Below, piece by piece: positions 37,201 to 49,197 of a stretch of DNA of 64,000 bases. The stretch covers positions 1-64,000 of the forward strand of contig NZ_MDEQ02000018.1 of the NCBI RefSeq assembly GCF_001883705.2, read 5' to 3'. The position numbers and the translations under genes were made by a program. The stretch comes from Burkholderia catarinensis (GTDB lineage Bacteria > Pseudomonadota > Gammaproteobacteria > Burkholderiales > Burkholderiaceae). Position 1 is the stretch's first letter; the number at the start of each line of letters is the position of its first letter. Under the pieces are notes generated by a model. The model saw only the letters and a program-made list of their open reading frames with translations, was not told where the DNA came from and made no database searches.

Positions 37201-38475
37201 CGCGATTCGCGCGTCTTTTTCGGTGATTGATCGCGCACGATTTGCAAGCAACCCAGACAATGCTTGGCGCACTTGCGCTTCGGCTTCTTGACTGGCAACA
37301 ATCGCTCGCTGCGCTTCATCTCGCTCGCGCTCGACCGCTTTAAGGTGTTCTTGTGCGCCACGCAAGCGGGACTCAACGTCCTGCAATTGACACACGAATT
37401 CATTCTTTTGCTCGATCAAACGAACATCGAGCTGCGACTCAGCTGCGTCGGAATGCCGTCGCAGTTCATCGACCAGCATCCGCGTTCGTCGCAAATTCTC
37501 ACGAAGCGTATTAACCTCCGCGGCGGCACGAGGGATGCTCTGACTTCCTTCCGCCTCCAGAGACGCGTCGTTAGTATCTAACACACTCATTTTGCTTTCA
37601 CCTTTGTCATCCCGAGGCAGCTCAGAGATATACTCCACCTTCAGCGACTGACATATTTCCTGGAAATTTTTTTCGCCGTCGATACCTTCTTCGAGCTCCC
37701 AGGTTTTCAATCGATCGATGATGTCGTAGACGGCCCGAAGCAAACCAACTGCGGCAGGATAGTCGCCACGCCCCTGCGATTTCGACAAACTCGCCCAACC
37801 ATCAATGCGAGCGTGCGCGTAAGTAATAAGATCACGTCCACCATCATCATCTCTTGCCCGATCGATGCGTGAAGTATAACGATTCGACTTCTCGATCCAT
37901 TGCTCCACGCTTGCATGTGATAAATGATGCATGCAGGCACCCGTTTCAGGTGGAATGGTATATATTCGATTCGTTTTTGACTTTATTCCACCATGAACCG
38001 TCGAAAGAATTTCTACAGAATCTCTCTTGAAAAATCTCAGCTGATATTCTGGCCAATAGTAAGCCCGCTCGTCGTGGACACCAAGAATGTAATGTCGCTG
38101 CGGCAAAAAATAGGCGTCCGCTCGTGGGTTTGCCACTTCATTTCGAAGAAATTTTGCAGCCCCGACACTCAAACATTCGTCGTCATCAAGACATAGAATC
38201 CAGTCATGGGTGCACTGTGAAATAGCGAATTGGCGCGTATCCTCAACGACAGGAGACCATGGAACAGAAATCACTCGATCCGCAAGCGACCGAGCAATTT
38301 CAGCGGTTCCATCATTAGACGATTTATCTACAACCAATAACTCGTCTGCGAACGATAGCGCGCGAAGACACGTCTCAATCAGGCTCGCGCGATTATACGA
38401 AATCACGAGCGCACTGATTTTTCCAGAGCAGATCCCGTCATCATGTACAAGACCATTCGCAACATACTCGCTCAT
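34237..38475 (-). CDS. Giant multidomain glycosyltransferase (GT2, coiled coil, GT2, GT2, GT4)
   Basis: Protein of 1412 residues starting at ATG 38475 with GGAG five bases upstream. Residues 18-230 are a WaaE-like GT2 domain (SALVISYNRA, LDDDE at 96-100). Residues 312-455 form a coiled coil ending in SETWRLTAPAR (458-468). Residues 567-760 look like a degraded GT2 domain, with AYSDEDSLPDG (670-680) but no clear DxD. Residues 777-1000 are a good GT2 domain (IVIDNGS, LLNNDTE, HHES). Residues 1065-1400 are GT4, with SRWEGYNLGIGQALAMG, where the second Glu of E-x7-E is Gln. Cytoplasmic. Linkages cannot be predicted. Low GC suggests acquisition. Confidence 0.85.
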   Translation of the reverse strand: MSEYVANGLVHDDGICSGKISALVISYNRASLIETCLRALSFADELLVVDKSSNDGTAEIARSLADRVISVPWSPVVEDTRQFAISQCTHDWILCLDDDECLSVGAAKFLRNEVANPRADAYFLPQRHYILGVHDERAYYWPEYQLRFFKRDSVEILSTVHGGIKSKTNRIYTIPPETGACMHHLSHASVEQWIEKSNRYTSRIDRARDDDGGRDLITYAHARIDGWASLSKSQGRGDYPAAVGLLRAVYDIIDRLKTWELEEGIDGEKNFQEICQSLKVEYISELPRDDKGESKMSVLDTNDASLEAEGSQSIPRAAAEVNTLRENLRRTRMLVDELRRHSDAAESQLDVRLIEQKNEFVCQLQDVESRLRGAQEHLKAVERERDEAQRAIVASQEAEAQVRQALSGLLANRARSITEKDARIAHLMQRVSEAEQSAAAEVVQRTEIEHRLGAVLSSETWRLTAPARAIVELTRRSVRLQRARIELIRRALLSSDPEAKQVLSNSFRRRMGVSGGLPLSQSVTVPASSVMLAPHESVTVSYPSWLLRMDTPDAEALAAMEATSVSVPEVVVIVQLTAKAAAKWNETLDALRKIIGLKWTAFVLVEPGADSTLVKKCVEGLEGDPRFSFSRPQLNAGQITVLIDSGAIPRSHGPRVLVDALRRNERFRLAYSDEDSLPDGGLPQDPWFKPPFSRLLTKQGLLLGKMVALRWSNGMDLDVAQRMLDQEISFDSALQEMALSIDERAITHVPHVTFHDAMPIMKPVPFDPPALPDSLPVISILIPTRDGWHLLGPCLESLRKTDWPKDKLEIIVIDNGSVDPVTIEGMSLAEREGRIRILRDPREFNYARLNNVASRASRGELIVLLNNDTEIIDPAWLKKMAAYALLPDVGAVGPKLLYGDGTVQHAGVVLGIQGVAAHAHLFLAPDEGGYRGLANATHEVAAVTGACLMVSKAAFNEVGGLREELRVAFNDVVFCLDLLARGRKNIYFAEALVVHHESKTRGYDDKPEKVKLLRKEARIAWSHHRDLLWKDPCYSPNLSMESPYKLSFAPRRRPIWDEMMVSRRPCVMMLSSTHARGHGVAVVIELQVRALLADGYDVIIGGFLGANDFEYPGCKKVDVRDPRSAATIAVEMGVDVIVAHTPPFFDVARWTGNIPPVIAYDYGEPPPNLFPDADARQDILDQKALSLGICAKVFAISNAVAQEAVTPPDGVIPLGNEHLGRWSEESNNRRSRIRRKNGWDDKFVILNVCRFHAAERLYKGVDQYVEMYEALQLLDPVLAARTVLVLCGKGDADDIAEMTARGVCVHANVTDEEMVNLYAGADLYANFSRWEGYNLGIGQALAMGLPVIASDIPAHRAFGVDVTSDPTAAAIIARDHLNDSRQRNPKIWAWKEPLESFVSEVEKVAQARAVVK

Positions 38476-38578
38476 CAGATCTCCACCACCATAAAATTAC
38501 CGCATACGAACAATTCGACTATCAAGCTTAATTTACCATCCATTCCCGGCCCTACTTTTCAATGCAGCCCATCCAAAA

Positions 38579-41500
38579 TCATTCCAGCATAGTCGACCGA
38601 ATTTCATCAATCCGATTCGCAGCCCGATCGCCCGCTGCAACCAATGAAAGCTTACGCTCAGCGCTTACGCGAGCACGAGCCCCCAGCTCCTTCGCCCACT
38701 CCTGATTTTCGAACACTTTTCGCATTAAATTCGCGGCATCCTTCACCGATGGCTCGGCCCAATGTTGATTCGCGTCATAAGGCGGAATCGGACGCCCCAA
38801 TTTCACCAGTTCGTACGGCACCAGAAGGCTGTTCGTTTCATCCATGAAGTCTACGTTGCCTGAATAGCTCGTAGCGATCACCGGCTTCCCCATCAGCATA
38901 GCCTCAGCCATGGTGAGTCCAAGCCCTTCACTTCGATGTAGCGATACGTAAGCGTCACAAGCGTCCATCAGCGAAAGAACCTCATCCGCCGTGTACACTT
39001 GATCGATGATCTTGATATTCACTCCAGCGTTCTTCGCTGCTAGACGGAGCTCTTCAAGCTGCACGGGGTGGCGATCACCAAATGAGGTCTTCAGTACGAG
39101 GCAGACTGAGTCATCCGGTCGAAACGCTTCGCTGAATGCTCGAATCAATCCCATCGGATTCTTGCGTTCCATCACGCTCATCATGTGGAACGTAAACAGG
39201 AACGTATATTCATCATCCTTCAGGCCGAAATAAGATCGATCACGTCTGCGATATTCGCCGAGCTGCACACCAGGAAAAATCGTCTTCACCGGGATGGACA
39301 AGCGATTGCGCAACCCCTGCGCAACAAACTCCGTGGCCGTCCAAACTTCATCGACTCCGCTTGCATGAGCAGTCCAGCTGTCAGGGACCGAATCGAACTC
39401 CCAGTACCAGTACGCAATTCGATAGGTGCGTTGTGCTCGCTCGAGCAAATCAGACAATTCAAACGCCGAACTGAAGAACGGCTCCGGTTGCGTATGGATG
39501 ATGGTGACGTCAAAATCCTCGGTTCCGAAAAAATTGACGTGATACGGGTCATCCTTTCGGTCCGTACGAAGATCCCGCAACGAAGTCTGGACACCAGCCT
39601 CCTGCATCCCCTTCACCAGCGCCTCAACGGATACGCGCAATCCCGACGGATAACAGAAGTGCCCGATCACATTGACGCCGGGTTTCGCCAGCGCCTTCGC
39701 TACTGCCAGCGTGTCGAGCGATTTGCACCACGCGCGCGCGCCGCTCGGCAATGGGGCCTCGTCCGCTTGCAACCAGTGGATCAAAGCGCGCGCAGCATCC
39801 ACGTCTCGCAGTGCTGCCGGAAAACGTTCACGCCAGTCTTCACGCGCGTTATATGCAATACGAATCTGTTCAGCCGGCGACAGGTCGACAGACCATGTCT
39901 CCGGCACCACCCAGTGATCGTGAACTCGATACTTCGCCGCAAACCACGCGGCAAACGCTGCGCGCCCAAAAATCGTCAAACCATCGGAATGAAGTCGCTG
40001 CCATGCTGGCGTAAATCGATATGCTTCGACGAGCTCTCGAACAGGATCCTCGGAGGCCTGCCAAAACAACCACCAAATCTGCTCAAGTCGAAGACCGGCC
40101 GCAACACGTCCGTGCCGAATAAACCATTCGAACAGATCGGTAGATCCCGCTGGCGTCAGCCCATGAGGCAAAAACGTTCGAATTTCATGTTGCATGAATG
40201 CTTGTCGGGCAGCCGCTCCGAAGTCCTCTGCGAACAATCGCTTGATCGATTGAAGCCCGTCGGCCGTGAGCCCCAATTCACGTTCGCCATTACCGAGTAG
40301 CCAGTCCGCAAATTCCCCATCACCTCCATCAGATAGCGCACGGGGAAATCTCACACGGAGATCATCTCGCCGCCGCAACAAATCTAAGCACCAGCGCGCA
40401 GCACTGTCGATATCCAAGATCTTGTGCGCGGCTTGAGGTTGCCAAAGCACCGAATCGCGCGGCAAGTCGACAATCGCCATGCAAACACCCTCGTCCTCCA
40501 GACGAAGCTCCCCGGTCGACAACGGAAGTGACCCGGTTTCAACAAGGTGCCGCTCAAGCGTCGTGCGCACGGACGCATCGTCCAAACGCAATGCCGGGAT
40601 TGCCAGACGACCATCCAGTTCGGGGTGAAGATACGGATCCTCGTCGATACCAAAATGACGGATATCGTCTGCGAGACGACGCACATCCTCTGCCGGATTG
40701 CTACTACCTCTCGTCGCACCCTCGTGATGCACCAGGCAAGCGTAGGGGGTATAGGCGATCCGATATCCGGCGCGCCAGGCTTGCAGACACAACGCCACGT
40801 CGCTCATCGCGATCAGATAGGATTCGTCGAAACCATATACTTCTTCAAACACACTTCGTCGTACGAGCTGACAAGCGCCCATGATGGCCAGCCAGTTACG
40901 AGGATGCTCCGGTGAACCAAATACCCCCCATCCCTCATCTTGACCACCTCTATACATCAGCGCCGCAAGATGGATTCCAATGGAAACGCCCGCATGCTGC
41001 AACTCTCGCGACGGGTAGACGAGTTTCGTACCCACAACACCGACACCTGGGCGCATCGCTAATCGAACTAGCTCTTGCAACCAGTCTCTCGTGATGATTT
41101 CAATATCGTTATTCAGGAACAGGAGAAACTCGCCGCGCGCTCTGGATGCACCAAAATTGCACGCTGCGGAGTAGTTAAATTTATTCCTGTAGTAAACGAT
41201 CCGTATTTGCGGCTCGGATTTTAGAAATCGATAATATTCGAGGGTCTCCGGGTCATCCGACCCGGTGTCAACGATGATCACTTCCTTGTTCGAATAATCA
41301 GTCGCATGCAACAAACCATCGACGCACATGCGTAGGAGTTCTGGTTTATTCTTGGTTGGGATGATTACTGACACAAGCGGCGGCCGCTCGATTTCCCAGG
41401 TGGCATGTTGGGTCCCGTTCGATTGAGTCGCAACCGTAACCTCCCCATTGATACCGTTCCGCTTCCAATACCGCTGTATAACCACACGATGATCCGACGC

Positions 41501-43558
41501 CTCACGCGTTCCTGGCGCAGGCCGATCCTGCTCAACACCGTGCTTACGATGGCAAAGTACCTTAGGAACACGAATGATGCTCTGCGCCACATCACTCACG
41601 CGGAGATTGATGTCCCATTCGACAGCAGCGCCAGCCGTTACGTCGATGCCACCTACCATTTGTACCAGCGAGCGTCGAAGCAGCGTCAATCGGCCAAAAT
41701 AATTGAACGCATATAGCAGATCTGGCGACCACGACGGCTTGAAGTATGGTCTTTCGCGCGACTGCGCGGCGGACTGCATATCTTCGTCGCCGTAGATAAT
41801 ATCCGCCTGCGAGAAGTCGCGAAGCGTTGCTGCAATTTCGTTCAATGCATTGAACGACAACATGTCTCCGCCATCCAACACGGCGACATACTCTCCCTGA
41901 GCATGATCGAACGCGGCGACCAAGCCGGTCGATCGCTCCAACTTTTCGCTTGATTCGCCAACCAAAATCATGCGCGTGTCGACGACCGCCCAATCTTCGA
42001 AACTCTTGACAACGGAAGTGTCGAGCGCGGCACGGGAAACAATGATCTCCCAACCTTGTTGTGACTGTGCTCGAATCGAGCCGACCGTGCGAATCAGTTC
42101 TTCGGTGGAATCGACGCCTGTGAACAAGAAGCTGACGAGCGGCTTAGTGCCCTTAGTCAGATCGACATCACTTGTTCGAACCTCGATATTCTTAATCCAT
42201 TCGGCATACTGCCCTGTCGCCGCCGCGCCAGGTGTCTTCAGCCCTTGCAAATCGGCGATGGGCTCTGACACGATAGTTTTCGCATATCCTTGCGTGGCGC
42301 GACGCTGTCGCATAAATTCCAGTCGCGCCCGCATTTTCCATGGCGTAACCGTCCACCACATTGCCTTGAGCGTTCGTCGTGCATATACGCGTGCCGTCGA
42401 AGGCACCAAAGCGCCAACCCTGCGTGCTGGCGACACAATGCGCCACAGCATGGATTGGGTCACGGCCTCATACTGTTGCTCGGCAGCTTCTGCGCGCAGA
42501 TTCGCCCGTTGGATGAGTGCATCGCGACCAGCAAGCGTTGTCCGCAATTCGCTAATCTGTCTTTTTGCTATCCGATTCTGTCGGGTGTAACGATACTCGG
42601 CTTCGACGCCACGACTTTCTGCAACCGCCACTTGATACTTCAACCGTCGATTTTGGCGTGAAATCTCCCCCGACACACTGTCATCCGGTCGGCTGTCGTC
42701 CGCGGTCGGAATCAGATTGCTCTCATCCAACTCCAATCTCGCATCGAACGGGGACGGCTCTGTTTGCGCTGACGGCCGGGAGGCTTCACGGCGAAGCAAG
42801 GGCTCCGCAGCTTCCGTGTTTAGCTCGGTAGATCCGGCAGAGACGAACTCGTCGAACACATTTGGCGGATACTTGAACGCGTCGAACAGTTCTCTATGCT
42901 CGCCCGCTACATAGTAGCGGTTGAGCCCGTCTGAATAGACATGTGAATAATTCGCCGCCAGAAGAATTGGTTCCCATTCGCAATGAGATTCTACTTGGGA
43001 CAGCGGTGCCATCGCTTTGGCAACGACAACCCACGGACGATTACGCGTCCAGTCGTTGCCGACAATGACATTTCGTTCATCCCCCGAGGCGTCAATTTTG
43101 AGGAAATGCACGACCTGACCAACGCCGACGTACTCTCGCCAGATTACGTTGAGCGTCGTTAGTCCCCCTTCCAACACTTGCGCCTGTCGCCCCGACGGCA
43201 CGTGCCCCCTTGCGATTTCTTCGTCGAGTGGTGAAGGTTCGCTATCGAAACCAACAGCCATCTTGGCCGGCTCAATGTTTTCCCCAACTCTCATCTGCAA
43301 GTTGACATCGCGCAGGCGCTTGCTCCGGAGTAGAGAAAAGTAGAACGGATCGGGTTCAACGTTAATCCCGCGCCAGCCTCTGTCACTGAACGCTCGCGTC
43401 ACGGAGTTCTGATCGGGAGACCACGCTCCGACGTCAATGTAGAAGCCATCTTTTATATGCTGTAGCGCGCGATACAGCATGACGTCTTCGAAATTTTGCG
43501 CGTAGGAAACAAAAGGCATAAGTTGTCGCTTACGAAACAGTTTGGTTATTCGCGGCAT
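38579..43558 (-). CDS. Giant FkbM methyltransferase-glycosyltransferase fusion
   Basis: Protein of 1659 residues. An alternative start at residue 14 (43519, MPFVSYAQNFEDVMLYR) matches usual FkbM N-termini better. Order: FkbM methyltransferase (20-220; FYIDVGAWSPDQNSVT, FLKIDASGDE), coiled coil (about 300-368) ending in MLWRIVSPARR (370-380), GT2 (473-700; LDGGDML, YGDEDM), GT2 (728-960; VDTGSDDP, LNNDIE, HHEGATRG), a helical region with repeated units (about 1060-1275), and GT4 (1295-1655; HRSEGLGLTMAEAMLMGKP with E-x7-E intact). It could methylate and extend the O chain. Lower GC than flanks. Confidence 0.87.
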   Translation of the reverse strand: MPRITKLFRKRQLMPFVSYAQNFEDVMLYRALQHIKDGFYIDVGAWSPDQNSVTRAFSDRGWRGINVEPDPFYFSLLRSKRLRDVNLQMRVGENIEPAKMAVGFDSEPSPLDEEIARGHVPSGRQAQVLEGGLTTLNVIWREYVGVGQVVHFLKIDASGDERNVIVGNDWTRNRPWVVVAKAMAPLSQVESHCEWEPILLAANYSHVYSDGLNRYYVAGEHRELFDAFKYPPNVFDEFVSAGSTELNTEAAEPLLRREASRPSAQTEPSPFDARLELDESNLIPTADDSRPDDSVSGEISRQNRRLKYQVAVAESRGVEAEYRYTRQNRIAKRQISELRTTLAGRDALIQRANLRAEAAEQQYEAVTQSMLWRIVSPARRVGALVPSTARVYARRTLKAMWWTVTPWKMRARLEFMRQRRATQGYAKTIVSEPIADLQGLKTPGAAATGQYAEWIKNIEVRTSDVDLTKGTKPLVSFLFTGVDSTEELIRTVGSIRAQSQQGWEIIVSRAALDTSVVKSFEDWAVVDTRMILVGESSEKLERSTGLVAAFDHAQGEYVAVLDGGDMLSFNALNEIAATLRDFSQADIIYGDEDMQSAAQSRERPYFKPSWSPDLLYAFNYFGRLTLLRRSLVQMVGGIDVTAGAAVEWDINLRVSDVAQSIIRVPKVLCHRKHGVEQDRPAPGTREASDHRVVIQRYWKRNGINGEVTVATQSNGTQHATWEIERPPLVSVIIPTKNKPELLRMCVDGLLHATDYSNKEVIIVDTGSDDPETLEYYRFLKSEPQIRIVYYRNKFNYSAACNFGASRARGEFLLFLNNDIEIITRDWLQELVRLAMRPGVGVVGTKLVYPSRELQHAGVSIGIHLAALMYRGGQDEGWGVFGSPEHPRNWLAIMGACQLVRRSVFEEVYGFDESYLIAMSDVALCLQAWRAGYRIAYTPYACLVHHEGATRGSSNPAEDVRRLADDIRHFGIDEDPYLHPELDGRLAIPALRLDDASVRTTLERHLVETGSLPLSTGELRLEDEGVCMAIVDLPRDSVLWQPQAAHKILDIDSAARWCLDLLRRRDDLRVRFPRALSDGGDGEFADWLLGNGERELGLTADGLQSIKRLFAEDFGAAARQAFMQHEIRTFLPHGLTPAGSTDLFEWFIRHGRVAAGLRLEQIWWLFWQASEDPVRELVEAYRFTPAWQRLHSDGLTIFGRAAFAAWFAAKYRVHDHWVVPETWSVDLSPAEQIRIAYNAREDWRERFPAALRDVDAARALIHWLQADEAPLPSGARAWCKSLDTLAVAKALAKPGVNVIGHFCYPSGLRVSVEALVKGMQEAGVQTSLRDLRTDRKDDPYHVNFFGTEDFDVTIIHTQPEPFFSSAFELSDLLERAQRTYRIAYWYWEFDSVPDSWTAHASGVDEVWTATEFVAQGLRNRLSIPVKTIFPGVQLGEYRRRDRSYFGLKDDEYTFLFTFHMMSVMERKNPMGLIRAFSEAFRPDDSVCLVLKTSFGDRHPVQLEELRLAAKNAGVNIKIIDQVYTADEVLSLMDACDAYVSLHRSEGLGLTMAEAMLMGKPVIATSYSGNVDFMDETNSLLVPYELVKLGRPIPPYDANQHWAEPSVKDAANLMRKVFENQEWAKELGARARVSAERKLSLVAAGDRAANRIDEIRSTMLE

Positions 43559-43686
43559 TCAGCAACGCTATGTGACGATGGGGAGTCGGCCCGCCCGTGC
43601 TCCTTCAAGGGCGGACAGCGTATCTCTGCTGTTGCGAGCCCGACTCATTCGTTAGCGAAGACGCCTTCGCACTATCCCCGTCGATC

Positions 43687-44583
43687 TCAATTCGATCGAC
43701 TCTCCATCATCCAAGCCAGCGTGTCGCGAAGATCCATGGAATCGAACCCTCCAATCGCACCCTCGAGCTGCTTGCGACTACCGATCAATTTATGAACCTC
43801 GTTCGCCCGAACGAACAGCGGATTGACGGCCACATCCAGATCGTGTCCGGAGATTTCCCGCATCATCGACAGTACGTCCTGCAACGAATACCCGACACCG
43901 GAACAAACATTAAAGGTACGTCCTGCAAACTCACCTTCGATCAACCTCCGATACACCGCAACAACAGTGCGAACGTCCGAAAAATCCCGCACGACGTTCA
44001 GATTGCCAAGTTCGATGCGCGAAGCTCGGTCACGGAAGTGTCGAACGATCTTCGGAAGCAGAAATCGCTCGTCCTGACCTACACCCGTGTAATTGAATGG
44101 CCGCGCTATGACGATCGGAAGCTTGTCCTCCCAGGTTCGCGCAACCATTTCCATCGCCAGCTTGCTGATAGCGTAATCGTTCGCGGGCGCCGGCGTAGTG
44201 GATTCATCGATGACTTCGCGGTCGGAGTTCCCATAGACGTTTGCACTGCTCGCCAACAAAACCGCTCGCGGCTGACTCGCGGAGCGAGTCAGCGCGCCAA
44301 GTAGATTGCGCGTCCCGACCACGTTGGTCTGATAGATTGCGCCGACATCACCGTGCTGAACGAACGCGATAGCCGCCAAATGCACCACGGCATCAGGCCT
44401 TTCGTCGGACAGCACGCGAGTCAACGCATCGGAGTCAAGCAGGTTGCACACGTGCGTTCGCCACGGCACATTGCCACTGGGCTTGTGAACGATCCCGCAG
44501 ACTTCGTGACCTGAACGAATCAACTCTTCCGCCATATAGCGGCCGGTAAATCCGTCCAGGCCCGTTACGAAGACTTTTGCCAT
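43687..44583 (-). CDS. rmd: GDP-6-deoxy-D-mannose reductase (Rmd type)
   Basis: SDR enzyme of 298 residues: VFVTGLDGFTGRYMAEELI, SSANVYGNSD, YAISKLAMEMVA (Y-x3-K) and RPFNYTGVGQDERFLLPKIV, all close to Rmd. It would reduce GDP-4-keto-6-deoxymannose to GDP-D-rhamnose. The gene lies 4 bases after gmd, which makes its substrate. A GDP-fucose or GDP-talose type reductase is a less likely alternative. Confidence 0.87.
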   Translation of the reverse strand: MAKVFVTGLDGFTGRYMAEELIRSGHEVCGIVHKPSGNVPWRTHVCNLLDSDALTRVLSDERPDAVVHLAAIAFVQHGDVGAIYQTNVVGTRNLLGALTRSASQPRAVLLASSANVYGNSDREVIDESTTPAPANDYAISKLAMEMVARTWEDKLPIVIARPFNYTGVGQDERFLLPKIVRHFRDRASRIELGNLNVVRDFSDVRTVVAVYRRLIEGEFAGRTFNVCSGVGYSLQDVLSMMREISGHDLDVAVNPLFVRANEVHKLIGSRKQLEGAIGGFDSMDLRDTLAWMMESRSN

Positions 44584-44587
44584 GGCT

Positions 44588-47178
<2,591 letters not shown>

Positions 47179-47277
47179 GTCAACTCCGTTACGATATGCC
47201 TTCAAATTTCAGACTGCCAGATCAGTACGACTCATCGATTCCGGCTGAACCCGGCCGCCACCGCTCAGCTCACGCGC

Positions 47278-49155
47278 TCACGCAAGCGCGGGCGCTCTCG
47301 ACGGCCATGCGAGGCCGAAATCCTCGTCGTTCAACGTCAGATTGGGACTGTAGGAGGGGTCATCGCGAAGCAATTCCGCCCAGTGCGTCTGCATGTACTC
47401 GACCTCCCCCGCGAAGCGAGCCTGCTTGACAGGGTCGTCCTCGTATCCGCGCGTCGCCGACTCATGGTGATACAGCTCTGCGTATGGGGTCCACACATGA
47501 CGATAGCCGGCTTCCCGCAAGCGGATGCAAAAGTCGATATCGTTGAACGCCACGCTCAGATTCTGTTCGTTCATCCCCGCCACCTCGCGATAGACCGACT
47601 TACGCACGATCATGCACGCCGCCGTGACCGCGGTAAAAGAACTGATCAGGCTAGCCCGCCCGAAATAGCCGAACGATCTACGAGGGATGTGCTTGTGCAC
47701 GTGCCCCGCCACACCACCCAGCCCAAGCACCACGCCGGCGTGCTGAACCGTATCGTTTGGGTAGAGCAGTTTAGCGCCGACTGCGCCGACCCCCGGCTGC
47801 ATTGCTATGCTGACCATTTCCGATAGCCACTCGGGCGAGATCACCTCGACATCGTTATTGAGCAGCCCCACGATCTCGCCGTTCGCCGCCTCGACACCCG
47901 AATTGCATAGCGCCGAGAAATTAAACGACCGATCGTCGCGCAATACCCGAAAACGCCCGTCACTCTTGAGCGACGCGAGATAATCAAGTGTTGCCGGGTC
48001 GTCCGAGCCGTTGTCTACGACGATAATTTCGTAGTTTCCGTACGTAGACTTGCCAACGATACTCTTGATGCACTGCCGTATCAGGTCCAGCCCGTTTCGC
48101 GTCGGTATGATCAGGCTGACGAGCGGCACCGGGTTCTGCATCGCATAGCGTGCACGGTAACCGTTGCCTGCGTACTCGGCCACTGCGCGAATTCCCATTC
48201 GTTCGAAGTGATCGTTGAGCGCCCGCTCGCCGGCCACCACCGCGTATGGCTTCGCATCTGTGCCCGATGCCGTGCTTTCGGCATGAACGCGCCAGTGGTA
48301 CAGCACGCGGGGAATGTGATGGATTGTCTCGGCACCCGCTCGATCGACGCAACGAAGCGCCAGATCATAGTCTTGCGACCCTTCATAACCCACCCGGAAT
48401 CCGCCGATCTCGTCCAGCAACGCCTTCTGATACACCCCCAGATGACTGAACATGTTCTGCGAAAGAAACAGATCGGGGTTCCAGTCGCACTTGAAGTACG
48501 GCTCGCGGCGCTTGCCCGATCCGTCGATCTTGTCTTCGTCAGAATAGATCATCCGAATTGAAGGATCACACACGATCGCGTCCGCGACGCAATAAAGGGC
48601 ATGCTCCGGCAACAGATCGTCGTGATCGAACAGCGCGACCCATGTACCCGTCACGAGTTCGAGTGCAGTATTCGATGCTGCGGAGATATGGCCGTTCTTC
48701 TCGCGAAATGCGACCTTAATCCGTTGGTCCTGGGCCGCATAGCGCTCAAGCAACGGGCGAATGGCCGGATCGGTCGACACGTCATCCGCAATGCAGAGTT
48801 CCCAATGCGGATAAAGCTGTCCGCAGATGGACTCGATCGCCTCCACAAGCCATTTCGGATCGGGATTGTAGACAGGCATCACCACCGAAATCAGCGGCGA
48901 GCTTGCAAATCCCGCGATGCGTTCGCGAATGGCCACCCGCGTCGCATCGTCGATCTGATCGTAGCGGCGCACCCATTCGGCATACAGATTCGGATCGACC
49001 ACGCCCGGCGCACCCGCGCGCAACCACGCGATGCGGCTCTTCACGCCGGCGAGGCCTTCCCGGCGGAAAATACCGTAGGCCTTGCGCACGACCAGTCGCA
49101 ACCCACCGTCTCCGGCCACCCGATTCACGAACGAGCGTGCTTTACGCAACTTCAT
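47278..49155 (-). CDS. Two-domain GT2 glycosyltransferase
   Basis: Protein of 625 residues. After a basic N-terminal 85 residues come two GT-A domains. The first is about residues 88-330 (ISVVMPVYNPDPKWLVEAI, LFDHDDLLPEHAL, MIYSDEDKIDG, EGSQDYDLALR); the second is about 345-600 (VSLIIPTRNGLDLIRQC, VDNGSDDP, LLNNDVEVI, FNDIDFCIRLREAG, HHESATRGYE). Similar enzymes often make alternating linkages. Both domains keep DxD-like and acidic catalytic residues. It lies between wzt and manC. Confidence 0.87.
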   Translation of the reverse strand: MKLRKARSFVNRVAGDGGLRLVVRKAYGIFRREGLAGVKSRIAWLRAGAPGVVDPNLYAEWVRRYDQIDDATRVAIRERIAGFASSPLISVVMPVYNPDPKWLVEAIESICGQLYPHWELCIADDVSTDPAIRPLLERYAAQDQRIKVAFREKNGHISAASNTALELVTGTWVALFDHDDLLPEHALYCVADAIVCDPSIRMIYSDEDKIDGSGKRREPYFKCDWNPDLFLSQNMFSHLGVYQKALLDEIGGFRVGYEGSQDYDLALRCVDRAGAETIHHIPRVLYHWRVHAESTASGTDAKPYAVVAGERALNDHFERMGIRAVAEYAGNGYRARYAMQNPVPLVSLIIPTRNGLDLIRQCIKSIVGKSTYGNYEIIVVDNGSDDPATLDYLASLKSDGRFRVLRDDRSFNFSALCNSGVEAANGEIVGLLNNDVEVISPEWLSEMVSIAMQPGVGAVGAKLLYPNDTVQHAGVVLGLGGVAGHVHKHIPRRSFGYFGRASLISSFTAVTAACMIVRKSVYREVAGMNEQNLSVAFNDIDFCIRLREAGYRHVWTPYAELYHHESATRGYEDDPVKQARFAGEVEYMQTHWAELLRDDPSYSPNLTLNDEDFGLAWPSRAPALA

Positions 49156-49197
49156 CAGCTCAGCACCCCGTCCTGTCGGCGTTCCATTTCACCGCGA

